Under the pieces are notes generated by a model. That model was not told the origin of the DNA and ran no database searches. It was given only the letters and a program-made list of their open reading frames with translations. Below are positions 31,483 to 42,960 of a stretch of 64,000 nt of DNA, piece after piece. Numbering within the stretch: the stretch's first letter is position 1; every line of letters starts with the position of its first letter. Origin of the DNA: Melieria omissa (taxonomy: Eukaryota; Arthropoda; Insecta; Diptera; Ulidiidae); NCBI GenBank assembly GCA_963971225.1, contig OZ020267.1:72221718-72285717 (forward strand). Direction: 5' to 3'. Both the position numbers and the translations under genes were made by a program.

Positions 31483-31570
31483 TTTTTGTAAAATCTAAAC
31501 ATTGAAAAATGAAGTTTGCTGTTTGTTCCACATATCGAAAAATGAGTTTTTAAATTTCAATTAAGGGGAA

Positions 31571-31978
31571 TGTCGACATGCAAATTGTGTAGGATGGCAT
31601 AAGCGTAGCTAACGACTTAGCAAAGGGGCTAACTAAAAATTTCGAGTGCTTAGGTAGCCATAGGCGTATACCAATGGGAGGGAGAAGTGCACTCCAGGGC
31701 ATAACACCAACCCTACTCCAGGTGTGACACCATTTCTTGCCTGTTTCGCACTGTTTGTGTTGGTTTTTCTTTCTTTTCCACCCGGTCATAGTCAAGACGG
31801 CTTATGAATATTTTGGCATGATTATTTTTTTCTATTGTTGCGTGTTGCTTGTGTGTGGTTACAAGAACCTCGACCCAGCCGACATGACTAGCCGAAGACC
31901 AACCCAGCATGCCACCCCGTATCCACCACGAGAAAAATATATATGTATATATTGGTTTTTGCGAAGACCCGCACAACA
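31571..31978 (+). repeat. LTR in fragment F (408 bp)
   Basis: The LTR is complete with canonical ends. The primer site is at 31984-31995 with the CGATCC variant. Confidence 0.85.
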
Positions 31979-32511
31979 TAGAATGGCGCCCAACGATCCA
32001 ACGAAGCAATAGGTGAAGTTACGAACTGAGACAGTGCAGGAAATTGTTCATAGTCTGAAGAATCAGGTTAACATTTATAGTTTTCAGGGTATTTCGAAGT
32101 TAGGTTTAACGTTATAAGTCCCGGGTGATCTGGAAACTCATTTTCGGAGCCGCGTTGCGATAACATCAAACATAACCAATTAATCGAATGCGAACTGGCG
32201 TTTTACTTAGGTTGAACGTGTAATTTGTCCCTGAAGTTTTCGAAAGCGTGAGACCGTGATTATTGAATTGTAAGTTTGATTTCATGCCGCCACTGCGGAA
32301 GATTTCTTTAGGAGATCCAAACCTGATTATTTTATTTTGAATTGTAAGGCTACGCGAATTTACTTGTCCATATAATGCTACTTTCCTTAAGATGCATATG
32401 ACGTAGTTCTCGCTAGGAATAATAGGAGTAGAGTCAATACTGTATCGTTCGTGCGGTCGTATTTTGCCTACACATTCCAACCTTGCATTTCAAATTCTAA
32501 TGCCTTGCTGT
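31979..32511 (+). other. Leader in fragment F, truncated
   Basis: The leader keeps the antisense 104-codon frame (32166-32480) but loses its last ~95 bp and the whole gag. Confidence 0.75.
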
Positions 32512-33059
32512 CCTGCATAGTGACAATGGAAGGCAGTTCGTATCAAAAGAAATGAGCAAGTTTTTGAATGACTACGGGGTAACCCATATCAGAACCGGAT
32601 TGTATTCGCCTCAAGCAAACGCTTCTGAACGCATAAATAGGGAAATCATAACAAAAATCAGATACTTGATTCGCGAAGATAATGACCACTCCCAATGGGA
32701 TAGATACATTCCACAAATTCTATCCATACTTCGAAGCGACTATCATTCCTCAATAAATTGTTCACCTTACTTTGCCCTTTTTGGACAAAATATGGTTCAG
32801 CATGGGTCTTCGTACCTTGTTTTAGAAAAATTAAATTGTTTGGATGAAGGCCAAGTTCTACTAAAGCCACCGGATCGCCTCAGTCATATTAGAGAAAACA
32901 TAAGAAAGAATCTGGAGTTGGCTCACGAAAAAGCAGCAAAAACATATAACTTGCGAACGCGCAAGGTTGATTACAAGGAAGGACAGGTTGTATATCGCAA
33001 GAATTTTACGCTCAGCAAAGCTGGAAATGCTACCAATGCCAAGTTTAATCCGAAGTATG
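32512..33059 (+). pseudogene. pol: Pol fragment in F (integrase part only)
   Basis: It starts just before the second catalytic aspartate of integrase (HSDNGRQFV). It runs through the glutamate and most of the C-terminal module, then is cut at NPKY and continues by chance into inverted 3'-region sequence up to a stop at 33196. It lacks protease, RT, RNase H and the first integrase aspartate, so it cannot be functional. Confidence 0.88.
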
Positions 33060-33720
33060 CCTATATCGCACACACAAAATTAGGACCAGCACCTTTGATC
33101 TTCACTTACGGTTTGCCCGAGCCGTGTGATTTTGGCTGCTTAAATAGCTCATTTTTGCATAACGGGCAAATCACCCGATGTTCGCAAAAAATATGATTTA
33201 TTGCCTTGTTTACGCGAAGTGCTTCTGCAGTGTACCAACAATTTGCCCGCAAGAATGCAAGAAGAATGCACTCACCAACAACCACTGTGCGTACTGAGCG
33301 CGACTGCAGCAATGCACTGCGTGTGTGCTAGTATGTGTGTGCGTACCAGTGTTGTGCGCACTCGGTTAGTGGGAACAGTTGAAACCCCTTACACATCACT
33401 GACAAAGTAAGGTTTGATACTAGGGTGCACAGCCAATAGTGCAATGATAGAAAAATGGAACGGTTGAATTTGAATTGACTAGAGTGGGAGTTTGATTGAA
33501 TGGATATTGAATAATAAACTTGAGCGAACCGTAACAGAACACGGATTCGTTATAAGGCCTGCCGAAAGAACGAACCGGAAAGATAAGGTTAGCTAATTGT
33601 GATAGTAATGGGGAAAAAAATATAGCAACTCTACTTTATGACATTAATACCGTGTGCAACCAATAATAACGTGTGGCTCGACCCACGCAGCCGGGCAATA
33701 AAAAAACTAATTCGGTAGAG
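33060..33720 (-). other. Start of 3' accessory region of copy G
   Basis: It covers the spacer, the CA-rich tract and the first intron-like segment, and stops at the acceptor-like ATAG. It has six instead of seven bases in the homopolymer near 33186, as in D. Confidence 0.75.
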
Positions 33721-36700
33721 TCAAAATTTTAAGTCAGAAGCATGATATCTGCCTGTAAGATTACCTTCCATGTCTTCTACATCATATAATGCATTTCCCA
33801 CCTTTTTGCGTATGCGACATTTGACATACTTCGGATTAAACTTGGCATTGGTAGCATTTCCAGCTTTGCTGAGCGTAAAATTCTTGCGATATACAACCTG
33901 TCCTTCCTTGTAATCAACCTTGCGCGTTCGCAAGTTATATGTTTTTGCTGCTTTTTCGTGAGCCAACTCCAGATTCTTTCTTATGTTTTCTCTAATATGA
34001 CTGAGGCGATCAGGTGGCTTTAGTAGAACTTGGCCTTCATCCAAACAATTTAATTTTTCTAAAACAAGGTACGAAGACCCATGCTGAACCATATTTTGTC
34101 CAAAAAGGGCAAAGTAAGGTGAACAATTTATTGAGGAATGATAGTCGCTTCGAAGTATGGATAGAATTTGTGGAATGTATCTATCCCATTGGGAGTGGTC
34201 ATTATCTTCGCGAATCAAGTATCTGATTTTTGTTATGATTTCCCTATTTATGCGTTCAGAAGCGTTTGCTTGAGGCGAATACAATCCGGTTCTGATATGG
34301 GTTACCCCGTAGTCATTCAAAAACTTGCTCATTTCTTTTGATACGAACTGCCTTCCATTGTCACTATGCAGGTACTGAGGTACACCAAAGGTCGGAAAAA
34401 TTTCATTTTGCAAGAAACCGATAACATTGCTGGAGGTGGCTGTACGCATTTGCTTTAAAAACACAAACTTTGACAGGTGATCAAGAAGAATAAAAAGAAA
34501 CTGGTTTTTTGATTTTGTGCATGGATAAGGACCAAGAAAATCGCAGTACATGCGCTGAAAAGGTCTTTTGGATACGAATGGTTTACCCATAGGTGGTCTT
34601 GAGATCTGGTTTGAGCATTTTATAGCTTTGCATTCGTGACAGTTAATCACATATTCCCTAATCTCTTTTGCCATTCGAGGCCAAAAATATTTCTGTCTAA
34701 TGCGGGCTAAAGTCTTTTCGAATCCGCCGTGGCAGCTCGCATCAGAATTATGCGCAAGCCGAATTGCTTCACGTGTCAGACCTTCAGGTAGCCATAAACG
34801 CCATAGCCTATCTTCTTCCTCTTCTATACCTTTCCTAAACTGGACACGCTTGTAAATAAAACCGTCGGATAAACAAGTGTCAGGAAGTCGCTCCTGATTA
34901 TCTTGAACGGCCTGGCGAAGTCTGCGATATTGTTCAGTATCAAAGGCAGGAGAAGACAAGTCGATTTCACAGGGTGCTTTATCATCCGGTGTAAGTGCGT
35001 CTACGTCGAATCTCGACAACGTATCTGGGACGACATTTAACGATCCTTTTCTGTGCTCCATGGTGAAGTTGTAGCGCTGAAGCATTAACGACCATCTCGC
35101 TAATCTGCCACTGAGGTCCTTTTGCGTCATTAACCATTTGAGCGACGAGTGATCTGTAAGGATGCGAAACGTCATGCCTTCGACGTAAGGTCTAAATCGC
35201 TTTACGCTAACTACAGCCGCCAAACACTCTAACTCCGTGACAGTGTAGTTACGCTGTGCCTTATTTAATTTTTTCGATACAAATGCAATCGGTCGTTCCT
35301 TGCCATTTTCACCAACCTGATACAGCACGCCGCCAACACCAATTTTCGAAGCATCGCACTGTATAATAAACTCCTTTGCGAAATCTGGCTGAGCGAGAAC
35401 AGGGGCAGTCGATAATGCTTGTTTTAGTTTTTCAAAGGCATTGATTGCTTCTAAAGTGAGCTTAAAAGGGCCAGCAGATTTTCGTAGGCAATCTGTTAGC
35501 GGGCCAGCAAGATCGGCAAAGTTCGTAATAAACGAGCGATACCAGTTTGCCATACCAATAAAACGGCGAACTTGGCGCGGCGATTTTGGCACTGGAAAAT
35601 TTTTCACCGCCTCAACCTTATCTGGGTCTACTTTCAAACATCCCTTTCCTATCAAATACCCTAAATATTTAATTTCTTTCTGACAAAATTTGCTCTTTTC
35701 CACGTTAATTGTAAGATTAGCTTTACGGAGACAGTCTGCTACTTCGCTTAGCAGCTGCAAATGGGATTTAAAATCCGCACTGCACACTAATAGGTCATCC
35801 AGATAAATGAAAACTTTCTCTCTCAAGCGTGACGGGATTACTTTGTCCATCAACCTACTCATTGTCTGCGGTCCATTACACAAGCCGAACGGCATTACCT
35901 TAAAGTGGTAAAGCGGTAAGCCAGGTATAGCAAACGCGGTTTTCTCTTTTGACGAATCTGATAATTTTATTTGGAAAAATGCGTCTTTCAAATCTATACC
36001 GCTAATAAAATGAGTGTCCTTCAGCCGACTGAGAAGACCGTTAATATGAGGAAGAGGATACGAGTCCTTTTTCGTGAGCGCATTAACTTTTCTGGAGTCG
36101 ATGCAAAGTCTGACTTTCCCTGGTTTACGCACCAAAACCACCGGACTACACCAAGGAGAATCTGACTCTTCAATCACACCTAATTTTAACAGACGCTCAA
36201 CTTCTGCATATGCTTCAGCCTGACGAGGCGGAGAGAGCGGAAAATGCTTAGACTTCACTGGCGCAGCGTCGCCAGTGTCAATGTGATGCTGTAATAAGCT
36301 TGTACAACCTAATCCACGCTTCGAAAACGAAGGAAACCTCAAAATAACTTTGTCTAATTCCAGGCGTTCTTCAGGACTCAAATCGTGCATGTTTAAATTG
36401 TTTCCTTCCTTTAGGGGCAATGCGGATATTTCTGATATTATATGTGGTGCTAAGGCAAAGCTGCGCCAAAAATCGACGCCGAGATAGACTTCTTGCATCA
36501 ATGTTGGGACGATATAGAAATCAATTGTTTTCGTTACATCCTTGTATGTAACAGGTAAAGAACAGAAACCTAACACGGGTTGTTTTGTGCCATCAGCAGT
36601 GGACATCGAAGATCTAATGGGTCTAATCGAAATGTGTTTACGGCTGAGAAACGACTCTGAATTCTTCCCAAGTACAGAAACATGTGCACCAGAATCTAGC

Positions 36701-37086
36701 AGTGCGATAAAGGTTTCATCGCATATTGTAATTTTAGCGTAAGGTCGATTGTCGTTATGAATAACAGTGGATTCAACCAACTTTCGGTTAGCCTCCCGTT
36801 TCCGGTATCGGCATCTACACTTTAAAATTTTACTGGCTGTTCTACTTTCGGTGTTAAAGATCTTGGCCTTTGCATTTTCATACAAAAGTTTCCGCTGATG
36901 CAAAGATAAGCACGAATTGTCGGTTTGGCAAGCAGTATCACGTGTAGGTGGTTTTAAAATAGCAATTGGACCAGTTTTTGGTTTTTCTAAAGCAGGCATA
37001 CGATCGATTAGTTTTGGAGAATTAACTTTTTCGGGGCTTACTGGGTCGAACGAGAGTCCCCGGAAGCCAACTCGCTCGATTTCCGG
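33721..37086 (-). CDS. pol: Pol, copy G
   Basis: This Pol is complete with all motifs as in copy C. It has DHLSK in integrase and GTT instead of GTG near the start. No break is visible. Confidence 0.92.
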   Translation of the reverse strand, partial: PEIERVGFRGLSFDPVSPEKVNSPKLIDRMPALEKPKTGPIAILKPPTRDTACQTDNSCLSLHQRKLLYENAKAKIFNTESRTASKILKCRCRYRKREANRKLVESTVIHNDNRPYAKITICDETFIALLDSGAHVSVLGKNSESFLSRKHISIRPIRSSMSTADGTKQPVLGFCSLPVTYKDVTKTIDFYIVPTLMQEVYLGVDFWRSFALAPHIISEISALPLKEGNNLNMHDLSPEERLELDKVILRFPSFSKRGLGCTSLLQHHIDTGDAAPVKSKHFPLSPPRQAEAYAEVERLLKLGVIEESDSPWCSPVVLVRKPGKVRLCIDSRKVNALTKKDSYPLPHINGLLSRLKDTHFISGIDLKDAFFQIKLSDSSKEKTAFAIPGLPLYHFKVMPFGLCNGPQTMSRLMDKVIPSRLREKVFIYLDDLLVCSADFKSHLQLLSEVADCLRKANLTINVEKSKFCQKEIKYLGYLIGKGCLKVDPDKVEAVKNFPVPKSPRQVRRFIGMANWYRSFITNFADLAGPLTDCLRKSAGPFKLTLEAINAFEKLKQALSTAPVLAQPDFAKEFIIQCDASKIGVGGVLYQVGENGKERPIAFVSKKLNKAQRNYTVTELECLAAVVSVKRFRPYVEGMTFRILTDHSSLKWLMTQKDLSGRLARWSLMLQRYNFTMEHRKGSLNVVPDTLSRFDVDALTPDDKAPCEIDLSSPAFDTEQYRRLRQAVQDNQERLPDTCLSDGFIYKRVQFRKGIEEEEDRLWRLWLPEGLTREAIRLAHNSDASCHGGFEKTLARIRQKYFWPRMAKEIREYVINCHECKAIKCSNQISRPPMGKPFVSKRPFQRMYCDFLGPYPCTKSKNQFLFILLDHLSKFVFLKQMRTATSSNVIGFLQNEIFPTFGVPQYLHSDNGRQFVSKEMSKFLNDYGVTHIRTGLYSPQANASERINREIITKIRYLIREDNDHSQWDRYIPQILSILRSDYHSSINCSPYFALFGQNMVQHGSSYLVLEKLNCLDEGQVLLKPPDRLSHIRENIRKNLELAHEKAAKTYNLRTRKVDYKEGQVVYRKNFTLSKAGNATNAKFNPKYVKCRIRKKVGNALYDVEDMEGNLTGRYHASDLKF

Positions 37087-38330
37087 TTTCCCAAGTGTTT
37101 ATTTGTACACTTTGGAGTAACTACGCCACTCTGACCGCATTTAAAGCAAAATAAATTCCGTTGTTCTTCTGGACAGTAAATATAAGAGTGGCCGTACGTT
37201 CTACAATTCCAGCACTGTATTTTTGAATAATCCGGATTAATTGGATAACGAGCGAATCTCAACGCTTCGAGTTGAGGATCACTAATATCATCATCGCTGT
37301 CAGCACTGTGCAACTCATTCAGCTGCCGATTCTGATTGGACACGATTGGTGAGAGTTTGCTTTCGCGTATCAACTTCTCTGCCTTCCGAGCCAAATCTCG
37401 GAAATCGTCTAAATGCTTAGGTTCAGTGCTAAACAACATGAATTTCAAATTTGTATTTAAATTCCGTTTCATAATGTCAATAAGTGTTCCGTCCGTCATC
37501 GGATTGCTAAGCCTTGCGTTCATCGCGATAATCGCTGAATGAAAATCGTCATAGCTTTCCTTCGGCTGCTGTTTGCGCAAAGAAATTTTCAAAATTACTT
37601 CATGGTCTGTTTCTAAAACACCGAACTCTTTTCTTAAGGCGTAACACAAGTGCGGATATGAAGCAGAGGGATTCTGTCTACTGAAAGTCCAATAAAAAAT
37701 CTCAGCTTTTCCTTTCAGGAAAATATGAAAATTCGACAATAAGTGGTCCATTGGACATTTTGTTCGTTCGCTTAAAGTGTTAATTTTAAAAAGAAAATCA
37801 GAAACGCTAGTTGTGCCATCGTAAGAAATATTCCATTTCTGCAATTTTATAGAATTGCTAACTGAATTTGTAACGGAGTTACTCGAGTGGTCTGATGCCG
37901 AAGTCATACCACCATTATTTGCGTTGGGTCTAGCTTCAGCAACATTCAAAGTAGCGAATTCGCTTCGCAAGGAACTCAATTCTCGACGAAACTCTTCTTG
38001 GGTATCGCGAATGGTCTGACGGAGGTATGTGGCTAAATCGTCTATTGTGGAGGAGTTATGCCTGGTTGGCTGTGGATTGTTACCCATAGTAGGTATGTCA
38101 GATCGCGGCGAATTCATATTCGGCGCGGACGCAAATTGTTCGTTCAAAGATGGCAAAAGCAAAGAATCGTTTGGATTAGACATATTTTCACCAGCAGCAG
38201 CGTCTACAGCGCTTGTTAGCAATGATTGCTGGTCTGTACTAGTACTGGGCGGAGAGTGCACCACTCTTGGAAGTGAGCCTCTACCACGAAAACTCCTATT
38301 CAAATTCCTTTTCTGAGTTCGAGTTTCCAT
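37038..38330 (-). CDS. gag: Gag, copy G
   Basis: This is an intact 430-codon Gag with the PTRHNSS variant shared with E. The slippery site is at complement 37086-37092. Confidence 0.9.
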   Translation of the reverse strand: METRTQKRNLNRSFRGRGSLPRVVHSPPSTSTDQQSLLTSAVDAAAGENMSNPNDSLLLPSLNEQFASAPNMNSPRSDIPTMGNNPQPTRHNSSTIDDLATYLRQTIRDTQEEFRRELSSLRSEFATLNVAEARPNANNGGMTSASDHSSNSVTNSVSNSIKLQKWNISYDGTTSVSDFLFKINTLSERTKCPMDHLLSNFHIFLKGKAEIFYWTFSRQNPSASYPHLCYALRKEFGVLETDHEVILKISLRKQQPKESYDDFHSAIIAMNARLSNPMTDGTLIDIMKRNLNTNLKFMLFSTEPKHLDDFRDLARKAEKLIRESKLSPIVSNQNRQLNELHSADSDDDISDPQLEALRFARYPINPDYSKIQCWNCRTYGHSYIYCPEEQRNLFCFKCGQSGVVTPKCTNKHLGNRKSSELASGDSRSTQ

Positions 38331-38987
38331 ACCAACTCAATCAGCAGAAAAAAAAATAAAAAAAAATTTTATTATCATAATTTGGCAAAATAACAAGAGA
38401 GTAAAAAAAAACTTTCGGTTTTAAACGGGGAATGTCAACAATACACTACGCAGGACAGCAAGGCATTAGAATTTGAAATGCAAGGTTGGAATGTGTAGGC
38501 AAAATACGACCGCACGAACGATACAGTATTGACTCTACTCCTATTATTCCTAGCAAGAACTACGTCATATGCATCTTAAGGAAAGTAGCATTATATGGAC
38601 AAGTAAATTCGCGTAGCCTTACAATTCAAAATAAAATAATCAGGTTTGGATCTCCTAAAGAAATCTTCCGCAGTGGCGGCATGAAATCAAACTTACAATT
38701 CAATAATCACGGTCTCACGCTTTCGAAAACTTCAGGGACAAATTACACGTTCAACCTAAGTAAAACGCCAGTTCGCATTCGATTAATTGGTTATGTTTGA
38801 TGTTATCGCAACGCGGCTCCGAAAATGAGTTTCCAGATCACCCGGGACTTATAACGTTAAACCTAACTTCGAAATACCCTGAAAACTATAAATGTTAACC
38901 TGATTCTTCAGACTATGAACAATTTCCTGCACTGTCTCAGTTCGTAACTTCACCTATTGCTTCGTTGGATCGTTGGGCGCCATTCTA
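38331..38987 (-). other. Leader of copy G
   Basis: The leader has its primer site at complement 38971-38982 (CGATCC variant). The antisense 104-codon frame is at 38486-38800 on the plus strand. Confidence 0.6.
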
Positions 38988-39395
38988 TGTTGCGCGGGTC
39001 TTCGCAAAAACCAATATATACATATATATTTTTCTCGTGGTGGATACGGGGTGGCATGCTGGGTTGGTCTTCGGCTAGTCATGTCGGCTGGGTCGAGGTT
39101 CTTGTAACCACACACAAGCAACACGCAACAATAGAAAAAAATAATCATGCCAAAATATTCATAAGCCGTCTTGACTATGACCGGGTGGAAAAGAAAGAAA
39201 AACCAACACAAACAGTGCGAAACAGGCAAGAAATGGTGTCACACCTGGAGTAGGGTTGGTGTTATGCCCTGGAGTGCACTTCTCCCTCCCATTGGTATAC
39301 GCCTATGGCTACCTAAGCACTCGAAATTTTTAGTTAGCCCCTTTGCTAAGTCGTTAGCTACGCTTATGCCATCCTACACAATTTGCATGTCGACA
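38988..39395 (-). repeat. LTR between copies G and H (408 bp, minus)
   Basis: It has canonical ends and shares the CGCGCAACA terminal variant with the copy E LTR. Confidence 0.85.
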
Positions 39396-41220
39396 TTCCC
39401 CTTAATTGAAATTTAAAAACTCATTTTTCGATATGTGGAACAAACAGCAAACTTCATTTTTCAATGTTTAGATTTTACAAAAAAAAACATTTGATGGAAT
39501 CTTAAGTTAACTTTAAGTTAAAACAAATGCCTCAAAATTATGCTAATTTATAATAAGTAAATTCCAAATATAATAATTATTTCCACTCACTTACATGCTC
39601 TCCATCGCTGTTCGTATGGCCATGCGAGACGATGATTGTTGAGCTGGACCTAAGCTAGATTTAGGAAATTAGTAAAATTTTAAAGGCTTACATTTGTTGT
39701 CACTTATTTTAACACAATTAGGAATTAAATTCTTGCACTTTTATGAAACAAATTAATTTTTTTTTTTTTTGTTTTTTTTTTTTCCAATTAAATACAATCA
39801 CATACTTAGCAAATTAGTTAGTTCGATTTTCAAAAGGGAAACAAAAATTTTTTTTTTCCAATTATTTTGCCTTTTTTTTTTTTTTTCTCTCTTTTTTTTT
39901 GTTTTGTTAACTAAGCACGTTAATTGAAATTAGAATTTAAATATAAGATCACTTAAATGATGCGATGATGATGATGAACTCCTCTATGAGTTATGCTTCT
40001 AACAACACTTTATGGACTGGTATCTGTTGTGTGTTGTTTATCGGTGACGCAACCGATGGTGGGGGTGAACGTAGTGTAGACGGTGAGGGTCGTGGTGGAG
40101 ACACTGAGGCAGAAGTGGAGTGTGGTGATTGGAAATACTGACAACCGCTTGAGGATGATGATGAGGAACCGTTGCTGCGTGGGGGTACCGATTGTTGGCG
40201 TTGATTGATACTTGTTGTTGTAGTTACAGAATGACCATGCCATCGGGCTGTAACATTAGTGGCTGTGGCGGTTCCACATGGTGGTGGTGGAAAGGCCAAT
40301 GTGACTGTTGTGGTAGAAGGTGAGACGTAAGTCGAATTTAAGCAAGCTGGTGAACTGCTGGATGTGGGTGAACTGTTGCTGCTAGTAGCGATGTAATGAT
40401 GTGTCGCCGTAGTTGCACGGTGAAATTGATGATGGGATATAAGGTGATGTGTTGTAGCTGGACTTCGGTTGCCTTGACCAGTGGGCGTGCACATACCCAA
40501 TAACGTGGAAGCGACGGTGGGGGAAGTCGTTGTTAATGGGAGTCTAACGTGTGTCCCCGATTGCTTTATATATGTGTTAGCGGCCAGTTTGGACTCCACG
40601 TCAAGCAATTTATCGCTTGTGGTGCTGGTCGCGGCCGAAACGCTGCCGCCGGTGGACTGGCCAGTATATACTTGTGGCGTCGTTTAAAATTGCCCGTCGA
40701 CTTCGTCGGCAGATATGATCCCTTGACACGCAGTACAGGTCGCCTATATCGCACACACAAAATTAGGACCAGCACCTTTGATCTTCACTTACGGTTTGCC
40801 CGAGCCGTGTGATTTTGGCTGCTTAAATAGCTCATTTTTGCATAACGGGCAAATCACCCGATGTTCGCAAAAAAATATGATTTATTGCCTTGTTTACGCG
40901 AAGTGCTTCTGCAGTGTACCAACAATTTGCCCGCAAGAATGCAAGAAGAATGCACTCACCAACAACCACTGTGCGTACTGAGCGCGACTGCAGCAATGCA
41001 CTGCGTGTGTGCTAGTATGTGTGTGTGTACCAGTGTTGTGCGCACTCGGTTAGTGGGAACAGTTGAAACCCCTTACACATCACTGACAAAGTAAGGTTTG
41101 ATACTAGGGTGCACAGCCAATAGTGCAATGATAGAAAAATGGAACGGTTGAATTTGAATTGACTAGAGTGGGAGTTTGATTGAATGGATATTGAATAATA
41201 AACTTGAGCGAACCGTAACA
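39396..41220 (-). mobile_element. Retroelement copy H: 3' region only
   Basis: This is the 3' region of a unit upstream of G on the minus strand. It holds the Ser/Thr-rich frame at 39991-40608, A-runs and the mini-exon-like segment. It is cut about 185 bp after where pol should end, at GAACCGTAACA, and is followed directly by satellite DNA. Gag and pol are missing. Confidence 0.85.
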
Positions 41221-42005
41221 CGGTCCTAACCAGAAAATTCTCTGTGATGTGCCGGTCCTAACCAAAAACTGTAGATGTCTCTTGATTGTCTCTGATTTGT
41301 CGGTCCTTACTAGAAATTTTTCTTGTAAGGACCTACAAAATTTTCTGTGATTTGTCGGTCCTAATCCAAAACTGCCCCTTTGTTGGTACTAACTAGGAAA
41401 GTGCCTCTGATTTGTCTCTGATTGTTTCTGATGTTTCGGTCCTAACCAGATAATTCTCTGTGATGTGTCAGTCCTGTGTTTTCTTTGAGCTGTCGGTCCT
41501 AACCAGCAAATTCTCTGTGATGTGCCGGTCCTAACCAAAAACTGTGTCTGAATGTCTCTGATTTGTCGGTCTGAATCAGAAAATTCTCTGTGATGTGTCA
41601 GTCCTGTGTTTTCTTTGAGCAGTCGGTCCTAACCAAAAAACTCTCTTTGATGTGTCAGTCCTAACCAAAAACTGTCTCTGAATGTCTCTGATTTGTCGGT
41701 CCTAATCAGAAAATTGTGTTTGATGTGTCGGTCTCAACCAAAAAATTTCTCTGATTTGTCGGTCCTAACTAGAAATTTGTTTTTGATTTATCGATCCTAA
41801 CCAGAAAATTCTCTGAGATGTGTCAGTCCTAACCAAAAACTGTCTCTGAATGTCTCTGATTTGTTGACCTTAACCAGAAAATTTTCTGTGATATGTCGGT
41901 GCCAACCAAAAACTGTTTCTGAAAATCGTCTTTAATGTGTCAGTACTTACCAGAAAACGGTCTCTGAAGTGTTGGTTCTAACCGAGAAATTTCTCTGATT
42001 TGTCA
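41221..42005. repeat. Degenerate minisatellite, ~32-bp core GGTCCTAACCAGAAAATTCT
   Basis: About 22-25 imperfect copies of a unit reading roughly CGGTCCTAACCA-GAAAATTCTC-TGTGATGTGT are present, with length variants of 25-45 bp that alternate in places. It starts at the exact base where the retroelement ends. Confidence 0.8.
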
Positions 42006-42960
42006 ATACTGACTTATGGAGGTCTACGAATAATGAAAAATAGCTTCAGCAAATCTTCCCCCAAGTATTCATGGACGTCTTCTTAAGACGTAAGTAGACG
42101 GGAAACCTTTCGATGAAAGTTTTGGTTCAATGTGGTTGAGGGATTTCAGAAAACTCAAGGAGACATCCCTTCCAGATGTATTTGACAAATATTTTGATAC
42201 CATTTTTACAACAATTTGGTTGATCCTTAATCTTTAGAGACTTATTGAGGTCTACGAATAATACAATATAGCTTCAGCAGAGCTTCCTCTTAGAATTCAT
42301 GGACGTCTTCTTGAGACGTCGACGGAAAACAATTCTATGAAAATTTCGAATCAATGTGGATGATCTCAAATCATTAGGGATTTAATAACATTTTTGGAGG
42401 CATCCGTTCTAGGCGAATTTGAAAAATCCCTTGATACGACACTTGATTCATTCACTACACTTTGATTAATTCCTAATCTTTAAAGACTCAAAATAGCTTC
42501 AGTAAAGCTTCCTCTAAGTCTTCCTGAGACATACAAATAAATCATTCAATCACACATTTGAAAACATGTGGATGATCTCAAATTATCAGAGATTTAATAA
42601 GATCCATGGAGACATCCCTTCTATCTTTCGATACCACTTCTACTTCTGTTTGATGCTAAATCTTTAGAGACTCATAAACACCAACAATTCAAAACAGCTT
42701 CAGTAAAACTTCCTCTAAGTGTTCCTGAGACAAATAAATCATTCCATCACACATTTGAAAAAATGAGGATGATCTCAATTTATTAGAGATTTAATAGGAT
42801 CTATTGAGAGATCCCTTCTATCTTTTGATACCACTTCTACTTCTGGTTTGTTCTAAATCTTTAGAAACTTATAAATACCAACGAATCATTTAAAACAACT
42901 TCGGTAAAGCTTTGCCCAAATCTCCATAGAAGTACATCTGTCGCTGTTCCTATGAAATCA
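42006..42960. repeat. Diverged long tandem repeat, ~170-240 bp unit
   Basis: Five copies begin near 42009, 42237, 42484, 42660 and 42860. Each starts with GACTTAT-GAGGTCTACGAAT or a shortened form and contains AGCTTCAGTAAAGCTTCCTC and a TTCCTGAGAC-like block. No coding frame is seen. Confidence 0.65.

Larger units (their letters stand above)
31483..33059 (+). mobile_element. Retroelement fragment F, chimeric
   Basis: This plus-strand fragment is built of three parts: a short tail of 3' region (31483-31570), LTR plus most of the leader (31571-32511), and then a jump of about 4 kb straight into the integrase part of pol (about 32512-33059). Shared CCTGC marks the internal joint. It ends by inverting into the 3' region of G. 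Confidence 0.85.
33060..39395 (-). mobile_element. Retroelement copy G, inverted, 3'-truncated
   Basis: On the minus strand this is LTR (38988-39395), leader, gag, pol and the first 661 bp of the 3' region. It then inverts into fragment F at 33059, with a single shared base. Confidence 0.9.

Noticed and set aside
1..41220. CRISPR-like reading of regularly spaced direct repeats
   Set aside because: Repeats are complete 7.7-kb retroelement units with coding frames in a eukaryotic context.
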